DNA of 64,000 nucleotides, from positions 248,001 to 312,000 of the forward strand of contig NZ_MWMO01000003.1 of assembly GCF_002556635.1 (NCBI RefSeq), written 5' to 3'. Positions 8,021-16,685 of this stretch are shown here, one piece after another. The stretch's first letter is position 1. Each line of letters begins with the position of its first letter. Position numbers and translations under genes: made by a program. The notes under the pieces are model-generated. The model was not told the origin of the DNA and ran no database searches. It saw only the letters and a program-made list of their open reading frames with translations. The stretch comes from Novosphingobium sp. PC22D (GTDB lineage Bacteria > Pseudomonadota > Alphaproteobacteria > Sphingomonadales > Sphingomonadaceae).

Positions 8021-8707
8021 ATGACCGAGACCGCTTCGTCCGATACCGACCGCCCCGAACCGCCGATGCGCGTGGCCATCGTTCCGGTGACGCCGCTCGA
8101 GCAGAACTGCTCGCTGATCTGGTGCACCAAGACCGGGAAAGCCGCGCTGGTCGATCCGGGGGGCGACCTCGACCAGCTCAAGCTCGCGCTCCACAAGGCG
8201 GGCGTCACGCTCGAGAAGGTGCTCGTCACGCACGGCCATCTCGACCACTGCGGCCTCGCGGGCGAACTCGCGAAGGAAATGGGCGTGCCGCTCGAGGGGC
8301 CGCACGAGGAAGACCGCTTCTGGATCGCCCAGCTCGACGACGACAGCCAGCGCTGGGGCATCGAAGCCCATTGCTTCGAGCCCGACCGCTGGCTGCATAA
8401 CGGCGACAAGGTGACCGTGGGCGAGCTGGAACTCGACGTCTATCACTGCCCCGGCCACACGCCCGGTCACGTCGTCTTCCACCACGCGCCTTCCAAGTTC
8501 GCGATCGTGGGCGATGTGCTCTTCCGCGGCTCGGTCGGCCGCACGGATTTTCCGCGCGGCGACTTCCAGACGCTCGTCGATTCGATTACCCGACGTCTCT
8601 GGCCGCTCGGCGAGGATACCACGTTCGTGCCCGGTCACGGCCCTATCAGCACCTTCGGTGACGAGCGGCGCAGCAATCCCTTCGTCGGCGACGCCGCGCT
8701 CGCCTAG
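8021..8707 (+). CDS. Metallo-beta-lactamase-fold hydrolase (YcbL/glyoxalase II-like)
   Basis: The product has 228 residues from the ATG at 8021; an in-frame ATG at 8066 (MRVAIVPVTPLEQNCSL) matches where YcbL-type proteins usually begin and may be the real start. The dinuclear zinc site is complete: THGHLDH (HxHxDH), the His in CPGHTPGH, the bridging Asp in VGDVLFRGSVGR, and the final His in FVPGHGP. These proteins hydrolyse thioesters such as S-lactoylglutathione; the FRGSVGRTDFPRGD segment is typical of the YcbL/type II glyoxalase-like group. The substrate here is unproven. Its TAG stop overlaps the convergent MAPEG stop by four bases (CTAG). Confidence 0.9.
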   Translation: MTETASSDTDRPEPPMRVAIVPVTPLEQNCSLIWCTKTGKAALVDPGGDLDQLKLALHKAGVTLEKVLVTHGHLDHCGLAGELAKEMGVPLEGPHEEDRFWIAQLDDDSQRWGIEAHCFEPDRWLHNGDKVTVGELELDVYHCPGHTPGHVVFHHAPSKFAIVGDVLFRGSVGRTDFPRGDFQTLVDSITRRLWPLGEDTTFVPGHGPISTFGDERRSNPFVGDAALA

Positions 8708-9096
8708 AGCACGCCCAGCGCGACCAGGATAGCCACCACGGCAAGGCCGAGGCTCAGCAGCAGGGTCGTCAGCATTCCGCCCGCGCGCAGCGGATTGGGC
8801 TTCGAACTATCCATGCCGAGCGCGTGGATCACGCGGGCGAGCAGGAACGCGGCGCCGACGAAGGCGATCCAGCGTCCGCCCCTGCCGGTCATCTCGATCG
8901 CGCCGATCAGGATCAGGATGAGCGGCGTGTTCTCGATGAAGTTCGCGTGCGCGCGCATGCGCTGCATGAGCAGCGGGTTGCCCTCGTCGCCGTGGAGCAC
9001 CTTCAGGGAAACGCGCAGGCGAAGCACGCGATAGATAAGCCATAAGTTGATGATCACTGCGGCTGCAGTCAGCGAAAGTGTGGTTTGCAAAATCAA
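8704..9096 (-). CDS. MAPEG-family membrane protein
   Basis: The 130-residue product has four hydrophobic segments (about 1-20, 57-70, 75-90, 108-130). It contains the family-typical stretch RMRAHANFIENTPLILIL after the first helix, the region that binds glutathione or lipid in MAPEG proteins (membrane-associated proteins in eicosanoid and glutathione metabolism). A role as an inner-membrane glutathione-dependent transferase or peroxidase is the family expectation, not shown here. Facing a glyoxalase II-like gene with overlapping stops, it may share a glutathione theme with it. It is divergent from the rpmF promoter. Confidence 0.85.
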   Translation of the reverse strand: MILQTTLSLTAAAVIINLWLIYRVLRLRVSLKVLHGDEGNPLLMQRMRAHANFIENTPLILILIGAIEMTGRGGRWIAFVGAAFLLARVIHALGMDSSKPNPLRAGGMLTTLLLSLGLAVVAILVALGVL

Positions 9097-9149
9097 GGAT
9101 GGCTCCCCAAATCAGTAGCGGTGACGGATCGTAGTGGGCCGGAAGCGGG

Positions 9150-9177
9150 TTGCAACGCGCGAAAAATCGGCTATAGG
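9150..9177 (+). promoter_or_regulatory. Putative promoter of rpmF-plsX-fabH
   Basis: TTGCAA (9150-9155) and TATAGG (9172-9177) are separated by 16 bp and followed by a CCCGCC stretch, a good sigma-70-type match. Transcription would start near 9184, giving a leader of about 75 bases before rpmF. Not tested. Confidence 0.5.
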
Positions 9178-9190
9178 CCCGCCTTCGCGC

Positions 9191-9224
9191 GCCGCCGGAC
9201 CTGACGGTTACCGGCGGCCTTTTT
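9191..9224 (+). terminator. Terminator-like hairpin in the rpmF leader
   Basis: GCCGCCGG (9191-9198) pairs perfectly with CCGGCGGC (9211-9218) across a 12-base loop and is followed by five T (9220-9224). It has the form of an intrinsic terminator, yet lies between the predicted promoter and the rpmF start, so it may work as an attenuator or 5'-end structure. The gene upstream runs the other way, so it does not end a preceding plus-strand gene. Confidence 0.55.
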
Positions 9225-9257
9225 GACAATGCTGTATTTTCAGGAACAGGTGCCGAC

Positions 9258-9437
9258 ATGGCTGTCCCTAAAAGAAAAACGACTCCCTCGCGCAGGGGTA
9301 TGCGCCGCAGCCATGACGCGCTCAAGGCCGAGGCGTTCCACGAATGCCCTAACTGCGGCGAGCTCAAGCGGCCGCACAACCTTTGTACGGCTTGCGGTCA
9401 CTACAACGGCCGTGAGATCATCGCGGTCGAGATCTAA
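9258..9437 (+). CDS. rpmF: 50S ribosomal protein L32
   Basis: The product is a basic 59-residue protein starting [20 protein letters not shown], the diagnostic L32 N-terminus. It has a C-terminal zinc-ribbon pattern of two CxxC pairs (ECPNCGE and LCTACGH). L32 is a component of the large ribosomal subunit. The gene is followed after 24 bases by plsX, the usual rpmF-plsX-fabH linkage coupling ribosome and membrane lipid synthesis. The start is set by AGGAACAGG just upstream. Confidence 0.98.
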   Translation: MAVPKRKTTPSRRGMRRSHDALKAEAFHECPNCGELKRPHNLCTACGHYNGREIIAVEI

Positions 9438-9461
9438 CGACCCGAGCTTCGGAGAATTACA

Positions 9462-10523
9462 ATGAGCCTGCCGCGTATCGCAGTTGACGCGATGGGCGGC
9501 GACGAAGGCGTGCGCGTCATGGTTGAGGGCGCGGCGATCGCGCGCCGTCGCCACGAACAGTTCAAGTTCCTCCTCGTGGGGGACGAAACGCGCATCAAGT
9601 CCGCGCTGGAGGCTCATCCGAACCTTCGTGCCTCCTCGGAGATCCTTCACGCCGATGACGTCATCAGCGGCGAGGACAGGCCGAGCCAGGCGCTGCGCCG
9701 CGCCAAGACCACCTCGATGGGGCGCGCGATCGCCGCGGTGAAGTCGGGCGATGCCGGCGCCGCGGTGAGCGCGGGTAACACCGGCGCGCTCATGGCCATC
9801 TCCAAGCTGACGCTGCGCACCATGCCGGGCATCGACCGCCCCGCGCTTGCCGCTCTGCTACCCACGCTCGGCGACAACGACGTCGTGATGCTCGATCTTG
9901 GCGCGAATACCGAGTGCGACACGCGCAACCTCGTCCAGTTCGCTGTGATGGGCGCGGCCTATGCGCGCGTCGTGACCGGGCGCGAGGAGCCGCGACTGCG
10001 GCTGCTCAACATCGGCACCGAGGAAATCAAGGGCACCGACCTGCTGCGCGACGCCGCGCAGATCCTCAAGGACGCGGCCGAAGAGCTCTCGTTCAGCTTC
10101 GACGGCTTCACCGAGGCCGACAAGCTGTGCCTCGGCGATGTCGATGTCGTGGTTACCGACGGGTTTTCGGGTAACATCGCGCTCAAGGCGGTGGAAGGAA
10201 CCGCGCGCTTCGTGGCCGACCTGCTGCGCCGCGGCTTTTCCAGCTCGCTGCGCTCGAAGTTCGGGTTCCTCATCTCGAAACCCGCGACCGAGCTGCTCAA
10301 GCATCATCTCGATCCCAACAATCACAACGGCGCCGTCTTTCTCGGCCTCAACGGCATCGTCGTCAAAAGTCACGGCGGCGCGAGCGCGGCCGGGGTCGCC
10401 AATGCCGTGGCGGTCGCGGCGCGGCTTCTCGAGGAGAACGTCACCGTGCGGATTACCGCCGACCTCGCCCGCGTCGGTGAGGACAGCCTGCTGATGCGTC
10501 GCCCGCAGGAGGCTCAGGCCTGA
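9462..10523 (+). CDS. plsX: Phosphate acyltransferase PlsX
   Basis: PlsX makes acyl-phosphate from acyl-ACP, the first step of phosphatidic acid synthesis in the PlsX/PlsY route, and acts at the inner face of the membrane. The 353-residue length is normal. Family landmarks are [11 protein letters not shown] at the N-terminus, [12 protein letters not shown] near residue 105, and [14 protein letters not shown] near residue 230. A GGAG ribosome-binding site precedes the ATG. The TGA overlaps the fabH ATG (TGATG), so the two are translationally coupled. Confidence 0.97.
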   Translation: MSLPRIAVDAMGGDEGVRVMVEGAAIARRRHEQFKFLLVGDETRIKSALEAHPNLRASSEILHADDVISGEDRPSQALRRAKTTSMGRAIAAVKSGDAGAAVSAGNTGALMAISKLTLRTMPGIDRPALAALLPTLGDNDVVMLDLGANTECDTRNLVQFAVMGAAYARVVTGREEPRLRLLNIGTEEIKGTDLLRDAAQILKDAAEELSFSFDGFTEADKLCLGDVDVVVTDGFSGNIALKAVEGTARFVADLLRRGFSSSLRSKFGFLISKPATELLKHHLDPNNHNGAVFLGLNGIVVKSHGGASAAGVANAVAVAARLLEENVTVRITADLARVGEDSLLMRRPQEAQA

Positions 10524-11491
10524 TGCGGCGATCGGTACTGACGGGAACCGGCTCCGCGCTTCCGGACCGGTCGATCAGCAATGCGGAACTGGCGGAGCGG
10601 ATCGACACGAGCGACGATTGGATCGTCGAGCGAACCGGGATTTCGAACCGTCACATTGCCGCCGAGGGCGAGACGACCTCCAGCCTGGCGACGCTGGCCG
10701 CGCGGCGCGCGCTCGAGGCGGCGGGGCTCGCCCCGAAGGACATCGACCTGATCGTCCTGGCGACGGCGACGCCCGACCAGACCTTTCCCGCGACCGCGAC
10801 CCAGGTCCAGAACAACCTGGGCTGCAACGGCGGTATCGCCTTCGACGTCGCGGCGGTGTGCTCGGGCTTTCTCTACGCGCTCGGCGTCGCCGATTCGATG
10901 CTGCGCACCGGCATGGCGAATCGGGCGCTGGTGATTGGTTCGGAGACCTTCAGCCGTATCCTCGATTGGGAAGACCGGACCACGTGTGTCCTATTTGGGG
11001 ACGGTGCGGGGGCGGTCGTGCTCGAGGCCCGCGACGAAACCGGCGATGCGCCGCGCGGCATTCTTGCGACCAGGCTGCACGCGGACGGCGCGCATAATCA
11101 GCTCCTCTTCGTCGACGGCGGTCCCTCGACGACCGGCACGGTCGGCAAGCTGAGAATGAAGGGACGGGAAGTCTTTCGCCACGCCGTCGTCAATCTGGCG
11201 CAAGTTCTTCAGGAAGTGCTTGAAGATGCTGGGTTAACGATTGGTGATATCGATTGGTTGGTGCCACACCAGGCAAACGCCCGGATATTGGACGCCACCG
11301 CGAAGAAGCTGAATTTACCTTCAGAAAAGGTCGTGATGACCGTGGCGCAGCATGCCAATACTTCGGCTGCTTCAGTGCCGCTTGCGCTTGATGTTGCCGT
11401 GCGCGACGGACGAATTCGCGAAGGTGACCTCGTCATGCTCGAAGCCATGGGCGGGGGTTTTACTTGGGGGGCAAGCCTGTTGCGCGTCTGA
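10523..11491 (+). CDS. fabH: Beta-ketoacyl-ACP synthase III
   Basis: FabH starts fatty acid synthesis by condensing acetyl-CoA with malonyl-ACP. The 322-residue protein shows the thiolase-fold family marks: [14 protein letters not shown] near residue 30, the active-site Cys in [13 protein letters not shown] (about residue 113), His in VPHQANARI (about 250) and Asn in [14 protein letters not shown] (about 280), completing the Cys-His-Asn triad, and the C-terminal [10 protein letters not shown]. The start overlaps the plsX stop by one base. The gene is followed by a 109-base gap holding a likely ihfA promoter. Confidence 0.97.
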   Translation: MRRSVLTGTGSALPDRSISNAELAERIDTSDDWIVERTGISNRHIAAEGETTSSLATLAARRALEAAGLAPKDIDLIVLATATPDQTFPATATQVQNNLGCNGGIAFDVAAVCSGFLYALGVADSMLRTGMANRALVIGSETFSRILDWEDRTTCVLFGDGAGAVVLEARDETGDAPRGILATRLHADGAHNQLLFVDGGPSTTGTVGKLRMKGREVFRHAVVNLAQVLQEVLEDAGLTIGDIDWLVPHQANARILDATAKKLNLPSEKVVMTVAQHANTSAASVPLALDVAVRDGRIREGDLVMLEAMGGGFTWGASLLRV

Positions 11492-11536
11492 TCGCGCCAT
11501 TTTGCCCGCGCGGCGTAAATCTTCTGTTTGACGGCA

Positions 11537-11564
11537 TTGCTTTTACGGTCTTTTTCCATATGAT
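11537..11564 (+). promoter_or_regulatory. Putative ihfA promoter
   Basis: TTGCTT (11537-11542) and TATGAT (11559-11564) stand 16 bp apart in an AT-rich patch, 37 bases before the ihfA ATG. A TTGACG hexamer at 11528 is too far from this -10 to pair with it. Prediction by eye only. Confidence 0.4.
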
Positions 11565-11600
11565 CCGTCGCGGGGCCGCGCAGACAGGATTGGGGACCAG

Positions 11601-11897
11601 ATGCGCTCCACGGAGACGCTTACACGTGCCGCTATTGCCGAAGCGATTCACCGCAAGCTCGGGCTCTCCCGGGCCGAATCGCTCGCGATGGTCGAGTCCA
11701 TCCTGATGCACATGTGTCAGTCGCTTGCCGAAGGGGAGAACGTGAAGATCTCGGGTTTCGGCACCTTCCTGCTTCGCGACAAGGGTGAGCGGGTCGGGCG
11801 CAATCCGAAGACCGGGGTCGAAGTTCCCATCACGCCGCGCCGCGTCCTGACCTTTCGGGCAAGCCAGATGCTCAAGGATCGCATCGCGGAATCGTGA
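11601..11897 (+). CDS. ihfA: Integration host factor alpha subunit
   Basis: IHF-alpha is one half of the heterodimeric DNA-bending nucleoid protein. The 98-residue product shows the HU/IHF fold: N-terminal helices, the conserved [17 protein letters not shown], and the DNA-minor-groove arm [20 protein letters not shown]. The alpha assignment rests on the GRNPKTG arm and the IHF-alpha-like genomic context next to a merR gene, an order widely seen in alphaproteobacteria. The TGA overlaps the GTG start of merR. Confidence 0.93.
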   Translation: MRSTETLTRAAIAEAIHRKLGLSRAESLAMVESILMHMCQSLAEGENVKISGFGTFLLRDKGERVGRNPKTGVEVPITPRRVLTFRASQMLKDRIAES

Positions 11898-12283
11898 GCA
11901 GGGCGGTGTTCACCGGATTCGACGACGGGAAAGACCCCGAGGCGCTGCGCACCATCGGTGAAGTGACGCGCGCGCTCGGCATTCGCCAGCATGTCCTGCG
12001 CTATTGGGAAGAGCAGTTTCCGATGCTCAAGCCGATCAAGCGCAGCGGCGGTCGGCGCTATTACCGGCCCGAGGACGTGGCGCTGGTGGCCGAAATCGAT
12101 CGCCTCGTACACCACGAAGGCTACACCCTGCGGGGTGCGCGCCTCGCGCTGGAAACAAAGGCCTCCGGTAACGGGAGCGGGGCCGAGACGGCGGCCGCTC
12201 CGGCTGTCCAGCCCGCGGCATCGGTGGTCGAGCGGCTGCGCGCCGTGCGGGACGACCTCGCCGCCGCGCTCGATCGCGCCTGA
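11894..12283 (+). CDS. MerR-family transcriptional regulator
   Basis: The 129-residue protein has an N-terminal winged helix-turn-helix: the first helix motif [22 protein letters not shown] and the wing region [20 protein letters not shown] near 45-70 are classical MerR. The C-terminus (about 85-129) is Ala-rich and short, without the cysteine set of metal-sensing MerR proteins, so a metal role is unlikely. Translation begins at GTG overlapping the ihfA stop (GTGA), implying coupling. The MerR partner of ihfA in alphaproteobacteria is usually of unknown target. Confidence 0.88.
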   Translation: MSRAVFTGFDDGKDPEALRTIGEVTRALGIRQHVLRYWEEQFPMLKPIKRSGGRRYYRPEDVALVAEIDRLVHHEGYTLRGARLALETKASGNGSGAETAAAPAVQPAASVVERLRAVRDDLAAALDRA

Positions 12284-12307
12284 AGCATACGTCAGACCGG
12301 CTTCGGC

Positions 12308-12853
12308 CTAATCGCGCAGTTGCGGGCCCAGTTGCGGATCGAGATCGCGCGGTCGCACGAGATGCACCAGCCGCGCGCACTCGTCCGCCAGATCGCTCCA
12401 GGAATCTATGTCGAGTTCGAGCACGGCAAAGGCCGCCGTCGGAAACTTTTCCTCCACGACGTCGCGCAACGGGCTGCTGCCGTCGTCGGGCACGAGATCG
12501 AGAATGAGATCTTCCAGGCCCGGGTTGTGGCCGACCATGATGATCGTGCCGGGATCGCCCTCGATCTCGCGCAGCACATCCTGCAGCGTGGCCGAGTTGG
12601 CGAGATAGAGCCGCCGGTCCCAGGTGACAGGGGGCGTCCCGCCCGCCGCCTGCGCGGAAATCTCGATCGTTTGGGTCACCCGCACCGCCGGCGAGGCGAG
12701 CACGCGATCGAAGCGCACCCCGTACGCGCGGATATGTTCGCCCATCTTCTCCGCGCCCTTGCGGCCGCGCGCGTTCAGCGGCCGGTCGAAATCGCGTAGC
12801 CGCGCGTCGTTCCAGTCCGACTTGGCATGGCGGAAAATGGCAAGGGTCTTCAT
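12308..12853 (-). CDS. SixA-like histidine phosphatase
   Basis: The 181-residue protein belongs to the histidine phosphatase (phosphoglycerate mutase-like) superfamily. The catalytic RHG-type motif is present as IFRHAKSDW at residues 6-14, and the second catalytic His lies in IIMVGHNPGLEDL near residue 105, exactly as in SixA phosphohistidine phosphatases. SixA-type enzymes remove phosphate from phosphohistidine on Hpt or PTS proteins; the target here is unknown. The ATG overlaps the stop of the upstream helicase gene, so the two form an operon. Confidence 0.85.
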   Translation of the reverse strand: MKTLAIFRHAKSDWNDARLRDFDRPLNARGRKGAEKMGEHIRAYGVRFDRVLASPAVRVTQTIEISAQAAGGTPPVTWDRRLYLANSATLQDVLREIEGDPGTIIMVGHNPGLEDLILDLVPDDGSSPLRDVVEEKFPTAAFAVLELDIDSWSDLADECARLVHLVRPRDLDPQLGPQLRD

Positions 12854-15561
12854 GCGGAGGACTGGGCTCGGTCGGGGGAAACGATGCCGTCTCCTGAACC
12901 ATGCCGGGCGACCCGTTGCAAGGCCTCGTCCAGCGTCACCCGCTGAACCGGCGTGCCGGGGGGAAAGGCGGTGAGCAGGCGCGAAGGGAAGGCGGGCGAG
13001 AGCACGACGAAGTGGCCGCTGTCGTCGCGGCCGCGGATCAGGCGTCCGAAGGCTTGCGCGAGCCGCGCGCGGATGATCGCGTCGTCATAGGCCGAGCCGC
13101 CGCCGGTCAGCCGCCGCGCGCGGTGGAGGATCGAGGGGCGCGGCCAGGGGACTTGTTCCATCACCACCAGCCGCAACGAATGGCCGGGAACGTCGACTCC
13201 ATCGCGCAGGGCATCGGTGCCGAGCAGCGAGGCGGCCGGATCGTCGCGGAAGATGTCGACCAGGGTGCCGGTGTCGATGGGATCGACGTGCTGCGCATAG
13301 AGCGGCAGCCCGCCGCGCGCGAGCCGGTCGGCGATCCGGCCATGGACCGCGCGCAGCCTCCGGATCGCGGTGAACAGGCCGAGCGCGCCGCCGCCCGACG
13401 CCTCGATCAGCCGGCCGTAGGCGGCAGCGAGCGCGGCTATGTCGCCGCGCGGCACGTCGGTGACGATCAGCACCGCGGCCTGCGCGGCGTAGTCGAACGG
13501 GCTCTGCTGCGCGGACAGGCGCGGCTCGACGCCGATATGGCGCGCGCCGCTGCGGGCGATCGCGGATTCCCAGTCCTCGCCGTCACGCAGCGTCGCCGAG
13601 GTCATGACGACACCGTGCGCGGGTTCGAGCACGACCTTGGCGAACGGCTTCATCGGATCGAGCCAGCGCCGGTGGATGCCGACGTCGAACTCGCGGGCGT
13701 CCGAACGCTCGACCGCGAGCCAGTCGACGAATTCGGGATCGGCGGGGCCACCGAGCCGTTCTAGCAGCGCTTCCCAGGCGGCGACGAGTTCGATCCGCCA
13801 GGCGAGCGAGTGCCGCGCGCCTTCGATGCGGGCGCGGCCAGGGCCATCGAGCCAGTCGGGCGGCTCTTCGAGAATCGCCTCGAGGCGCACGCCGAGCCGG
13901 ATCAGCGGCTGCCGCAAGTCGGCCAGCGCGGCGCGGGCGGCCTGGGCCTGTTCGACGAAGGCGCCCTCCAATTCGGCCGCCTCGGTCTCGAGCCCGTATC
14001 CCGCCTCCGCGCCGCCGCTTTCGTCGCGCGCGTAGACCAGCGCGCGGACGGCGGCGAGCAGTTCTTCGATCGGGCCCGAGGGCGTGTTCTCGACGAGCCG
14101 TTGCAGCCAGCCGTCGCCGGGAAGCGCTTCGGCCGCCTCGCGCGCGGCCGAGATCGCGCGGCCGCCCGCCTCGTCATAGCTGGCGATGTCGGCGAGACGG
14201 GCCGCAAGGCCGCGCCGCCGCCCGCGCGAGGCTTTCTCCGGACCGATGATCCAGCGCCGCAGTTCGATCGCCTCGGCGCCGCTCAGCGCCACCGCGAAGG
14301 TCGAATCGGCGGCATCGAAGATATGATGTCCCTCGTCGAAGACGATCCGGGTCGGGCGCGCCGCGTGGTCGCGTCCGCGCGCCGCGTTGACCATGACCAG
14401 CGCATGGTTGCCGATCACGAGGTCGGCCTTGGCCGAGGCGCGCGCAGCGCGCTCGATGAAGCATTTGCGGTAGTGCGGGCAGCCCGCGTAGACACATTCG
14501 CCGCGCCGGTCGGTGAGCGCGGTGATGCCGCGCTGGCGAAACAGCGTGCCGAGCCAGCCGGGCAGATCGCCGCCGATCACGTCGCCGTCGCGGGTATAGG
14601 CGGCCCAGCGCGCGACGAGCTGGGCGAGGATCGCCGCCCGCCCGGCGAAGCCGCCTTGCAGCGCGTCCTCGAGATTGAGCAGGCACAGGTAGTTCTCGCG
14701 GCCCTTGCGCACGACCACGGGGCGGCTGCCGTCGGGGCGCCGTTCGGGCCAGGCGCGGCGGCTTTCCTGGCGCAACTGGCGCTGCAGGGCCTTGGTGAAG
14801 GTCGAGACCCAGACCGTGCCGCCCGATCGCTCACTCCACCGCGAGGCCGGGGCGAGGTAGCCCAGCGTCTTGCCGATCCCGGTGCCGGCCTGCGCGAGCA
14901 GAACGTGCGGCTGCCCCTGACGCGGGCGTGGCGCGAAGACCTCGCTGGTCTCGATCGCATAGGCGCGCTGCCCGGGGCGGGTTTCGGCCTGCGAACCGGT
15001 CAGCGCCGCGAGGCGATCGAGCACCTCGTCCTGTTCGAGACGGACTTGCGCCGGCTGGGGCAGGTCGGCGGCCTCTTCCCACTCCGGCAGCCGGGAAAAG
15101 AGCCAGCGTTCGGCGCGCTCGGGCCGCGCGATGCGGCCGTTGAGCAGCACCGCCCAGGGCCAGCGCATGCGGGTGAGCGATTGCAGTGCGCTCCAGGCGC
15201 CCTCGCGTTCGGCCCAGGCATCGCTCTCGCAGGTCGCGAGCAGTGCGTCCGCGGCCGTCTGGAGCAGCGCGGGTATGTCGCTCTCGCTCGCGGGCTCGGC
15301 GAGACCGAGCGCTTTCGCGAGTCCCTTGGGCGTCGGCACAACGAACCGCGCGGGGTGGATGAAGGCGTAGAGTTCGAGCAAGTCGAGGCCCGACAGATCG
15401 GGATAGCCGAGACGAGTTGCGACGAGCGGCGCGTTGAGCAGGAGCAGCGGCGTATCGGCCGCGGCCATGACCGCCTCGCCCTTGGACACCGCGCGCGTTC
15501 CCGAGGCATCGCGCAACCAGGCGCCGCCGTGACTGCAATGGATGGCGGGAAGCGTCATCAT
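12850..15561 (-). CDS. DinG/Rad3-type ATP-dependent DNA helicase
   Basis: The 903-residue protein is a superfamily 2 iron-sulfur helicase. Walker A is AQAGTGIGKTLGYL (about residue 222). Four candidate [4Fe-4S] cysteines are visible: one in ENYLCLLN (about 290) and three in GECVYAGCPHYRKCF (about 352-366). The Walker B variant DEGH is in VFDEGHHIFDAAD (about 407). The C-terminal helicase half holds LLGTDALRDGVDVPG and a QAFGRLIRGRDD motif VI. The first 200 residues are an extra N-terminal domain not obviously catalytic. The ATG pair at 15556-15561 was taken as start; the frame is open for another 168 bases upstream, but that stretch covers promoter-like AT-rich DNA. Confidence 0.9.
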   Translation of the reverse strand: MMTLPAIHCSHGGAWLRDASGTRAVSKGEAVMAAADTPLLLLNAPLVATRLGYPDLSGLDLLELYAFIHPARFVVPTPKGLAKALGLAEPASESDIPALLQTAADALLATCESDAWAEREGAWSALQSLTRMRWPWAVLLNGRIARPERAERWLFSRLPEWEEAADLPQPAQVRLEQDEVLDRLAALTGSQAETRPGQRAYAIETSEVFAPRPRQGQPHVLLAQAGTGIGKTLGYLAPASRWSERSGGTVWVSTFTKALQRQLRQESRRAWPERRPDGSRPVVVRKGRENYLCLLNLEDALQGGFAGRAAILAQLVARWAAYTRDGDVIGGDLPGWLGTLFRQRGITALTDRRGECVYAGCPHYRKCFIERAARASAKADLVIGNHALVMVNAARGRDHAARPTRIVFDEGHHIFDAADSTFAVALSGAEAIELRRWIIGPEKASRGRRRGLAARLADIASYDEAGGRAISAAREAAEALPGDGWLQRLVENTPSGPIEELLAAVRALVYARDESGGAEAGYGLETEAAELEGAFVEQAQAARAALADLRQPLIRLGVRLEAILEEPPDWLDGPGRARIEGARHSLAWRIELVAAWEALLERLGGPADPEFVDWLAVERSDAREFDVGIHRRWLDPMKPFAKVVLEPAHGVVMTSATLRDGEDWESAIARSGARHIGVEPRLSAQQSPFDYAAQAAVLIVTDVPRGDIAALAAAYGRLIEASGGGALGLFTAIRRLRAVHGRIADRLARGGLPLYAQHVDPIDTGTLVDIFRDDPAASLLGTDALRDGVDVPGHSLRLVVMEQVPWPRPSILHRARRLTGGGSAYDDAIIRARLAQAFGRLIRGRDDSGHFVVLSPAFPSRLLTAFPPGTPVQRVTLDEALQRVARHGSGDGIVSPDRAQSSA

Positions 15562-15690
15562 CGGACCATGGGGAGGGCGGAACGAAAAGTAAACGGTCCG
15601 ATCCCGCGACCTGTGGGGGGGCGGTAAGGGGGCCGGGCCGCGCGATCTCGAGCCGGCGACAAATTCGTGCATCGGCCCTCTTGCAAGATC

Positions 15691-15708
15691 TATATCAAGA
15701 TATATCTT
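15691..15708. promoter_or_regulatory. Candidate PadR/YqjI-type operator
   Basis: The AT-rich segment holds TATATC-AA-GATATA (15691-15704) and overlaps the perfect 12-bp palindrome AAGATATATCTT (15697-15708). It lies 48 bases upstream of the PadR-type regulator ATG and in the region shared with the divergent helicase gene. It stands out in GC-rich surroundings. Binding by the adjacent regulator is inferred. Confidence 0.55.
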
Positions 15709-15755
15709 AGTCGCATCATGACACATCAAGGGTCCTGATAGATCAAGGAAAGACC

Positions 15756-16370
15756 ATGAGACATCTCTTCTCCCATTCCCGCTGCGGTGCGAGCCGCGAG
15801 GACTTCGCGCGCGGCCCGTTCGGCAGGGGCGCCGGCTTCGGCGACTTTCTCGGGCAGGGCTTCGGTCCGCGCGGCCATGGCGGCCCCGGGCGCGGCGGCC
15901 GCAGGCGCCGCCTGTTCGACCAGGCCGAATTGCAGACCCTGCTGCTCTCGCTCATCGCCGAGCAACCCCGCCATGGCTATGATCTGATCCGCGAGATCGA
16001 CGCGCTTTCGGGCGGCGAATATGCGCCGAGCCCGGGCGTGGTCTATCCCGCGCTCACCTACATGGAAGAGCAGGGGGTGATCGCGGTCGCCTCGACCGAC
16101 GCCGCGCGCAAGTCCTACGAAATCACCGAGGAAGGCCGCAGCCAGCTCGCCGAGCACGAAGGCGAGGTCGCGCATCTGCGCCAGCGCCTCTCCAAGCTCG
16201 CAGAGACGCGCGAGAAGTTCGATCCCGCGCCGCTGCGCCGGGCGATGCACTCGCTCAAGTCGGCCGTGTTCGACCGGCTCTCGTCGGACGTGACGAATCG
16301 CGAAACGATCCTCGGTCTGGCCGAGATCATCGACGAAGCGACGCGCAAGGTGGAAAGGTACGAGCCATGA
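15756..16370 (+). CDS. YqjI-like PadR-family transcriptional regulator
   Basis: The 204-residue protein has a Gly/Arg-rich N-terminal extension (1-53, with scattered His and one Cys) followed by a PadR winged helix: LLLSLIAEQPRHGYDLIREI and SPGVVYPALTYMEEQGVI (about 63-110). The C-terminal helices (about 135-204) are typical of the dimerisation region. This layout, an extended N-terminus before RRRRLFDQAELQTLLL, matches the E. coli nickel-responsive regulator YqjI, though the extension here is much poorer in His and Cys. It is followed, with ATGA overlap, by DUF2218. A role in metal or iron homeostasis is inferred from the family and the partner. It is probably autoregulated through the palindrome just upstream. 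Confidence 0.85.
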   Translation: MRHLFSHSRCGASREDFARGPFGRGAGFGDFLGQGFGPRGHGGPGRGGRRRRLFDQAELQTLLLSLIAEQPRHGYDLIREIDALSGGEYAPSPGVVYPALTYMEEQGVIAVASTDAARKSYEITEEGRSQLAEHEGEVAHLRQRLSKLAETREKFDPAPLRRAMHSLKSAVFDRLSSDVTNRETILGLAEIIDEATRKVERYEP

Positions 16371-16669
16371 GCGAGGTTGAGGCCATTGTCGCCGCCAAGG
16401 ACGGCGGCAAATACGTCCGACAGCTCTGCAAGCATTGGGCGCACAAGCTGCCGGTCGAGATCGAAGGCGAGGGCGCCAGTCCGCGCGGTGTCGTCACCTT
16501 CGTCGGCGCGGTCGCGACGCTCGATGCGGACGATGCCGGTATCCGCGTCCACCTATCCGGCAACGATCGCGAGAACCTCGATCGGTTGAAGGACGTGGTT
16601 GCGCAGCACATCGACCGCTTCGCCTTCCGCGAAGCGCCGCTTGCCTACGACTGGACCTGGGCGGACTGA
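16367..16669 (+). CDS. DUF2218 domain protein
   Basis: The 100-residue cytoplasmic protein matches the DUF2218 pattern: a first helix ending GKYVRQLCKHWAHKLPVE, a central beta sheet (GVVTFVGAVATLDAD, IRVHLSG), and a terminal helix DVVAQHIDRFAFRE with the closing YDWTW. DUF2218 proteins often sit beside or are fused to siderophore-interacting ferric reductases, and YqjI in E. coli controls such a reductase. No reductase gene is adjacent here. Biochemical activity is unknown. The start codon overlaps the padR stop, so expression is tied to the regulator. Confidence 0.85.
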   Translation: MSEVEAIVAAKDGGKYVRQLCKHWAHKLPVEIEGEGASPRGVVTFVGAVATLDADDAGIRVHLSGNDRENLDRLKDVVAQHIDRFAFREAPLAYDWTWAD

Positions 16670-16685
16670 GCGCGGGGGCGCCGGG

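Noticed and set aside
9223..9228. A perfect TTGACA hexamer just before rpmF
   Set aside because: No -10 element lies 16-18 bases downstream; that position is within the ribosome-binding region of rpmF.
13810..15627. A 605-codon plus-strand frame opposite the helicase
   Set aside because: Composition is Arg/Gly/Gln-rich nonsense typical of antisense frames in GC-rich DNA, and the minus strand carries a complete helicase.
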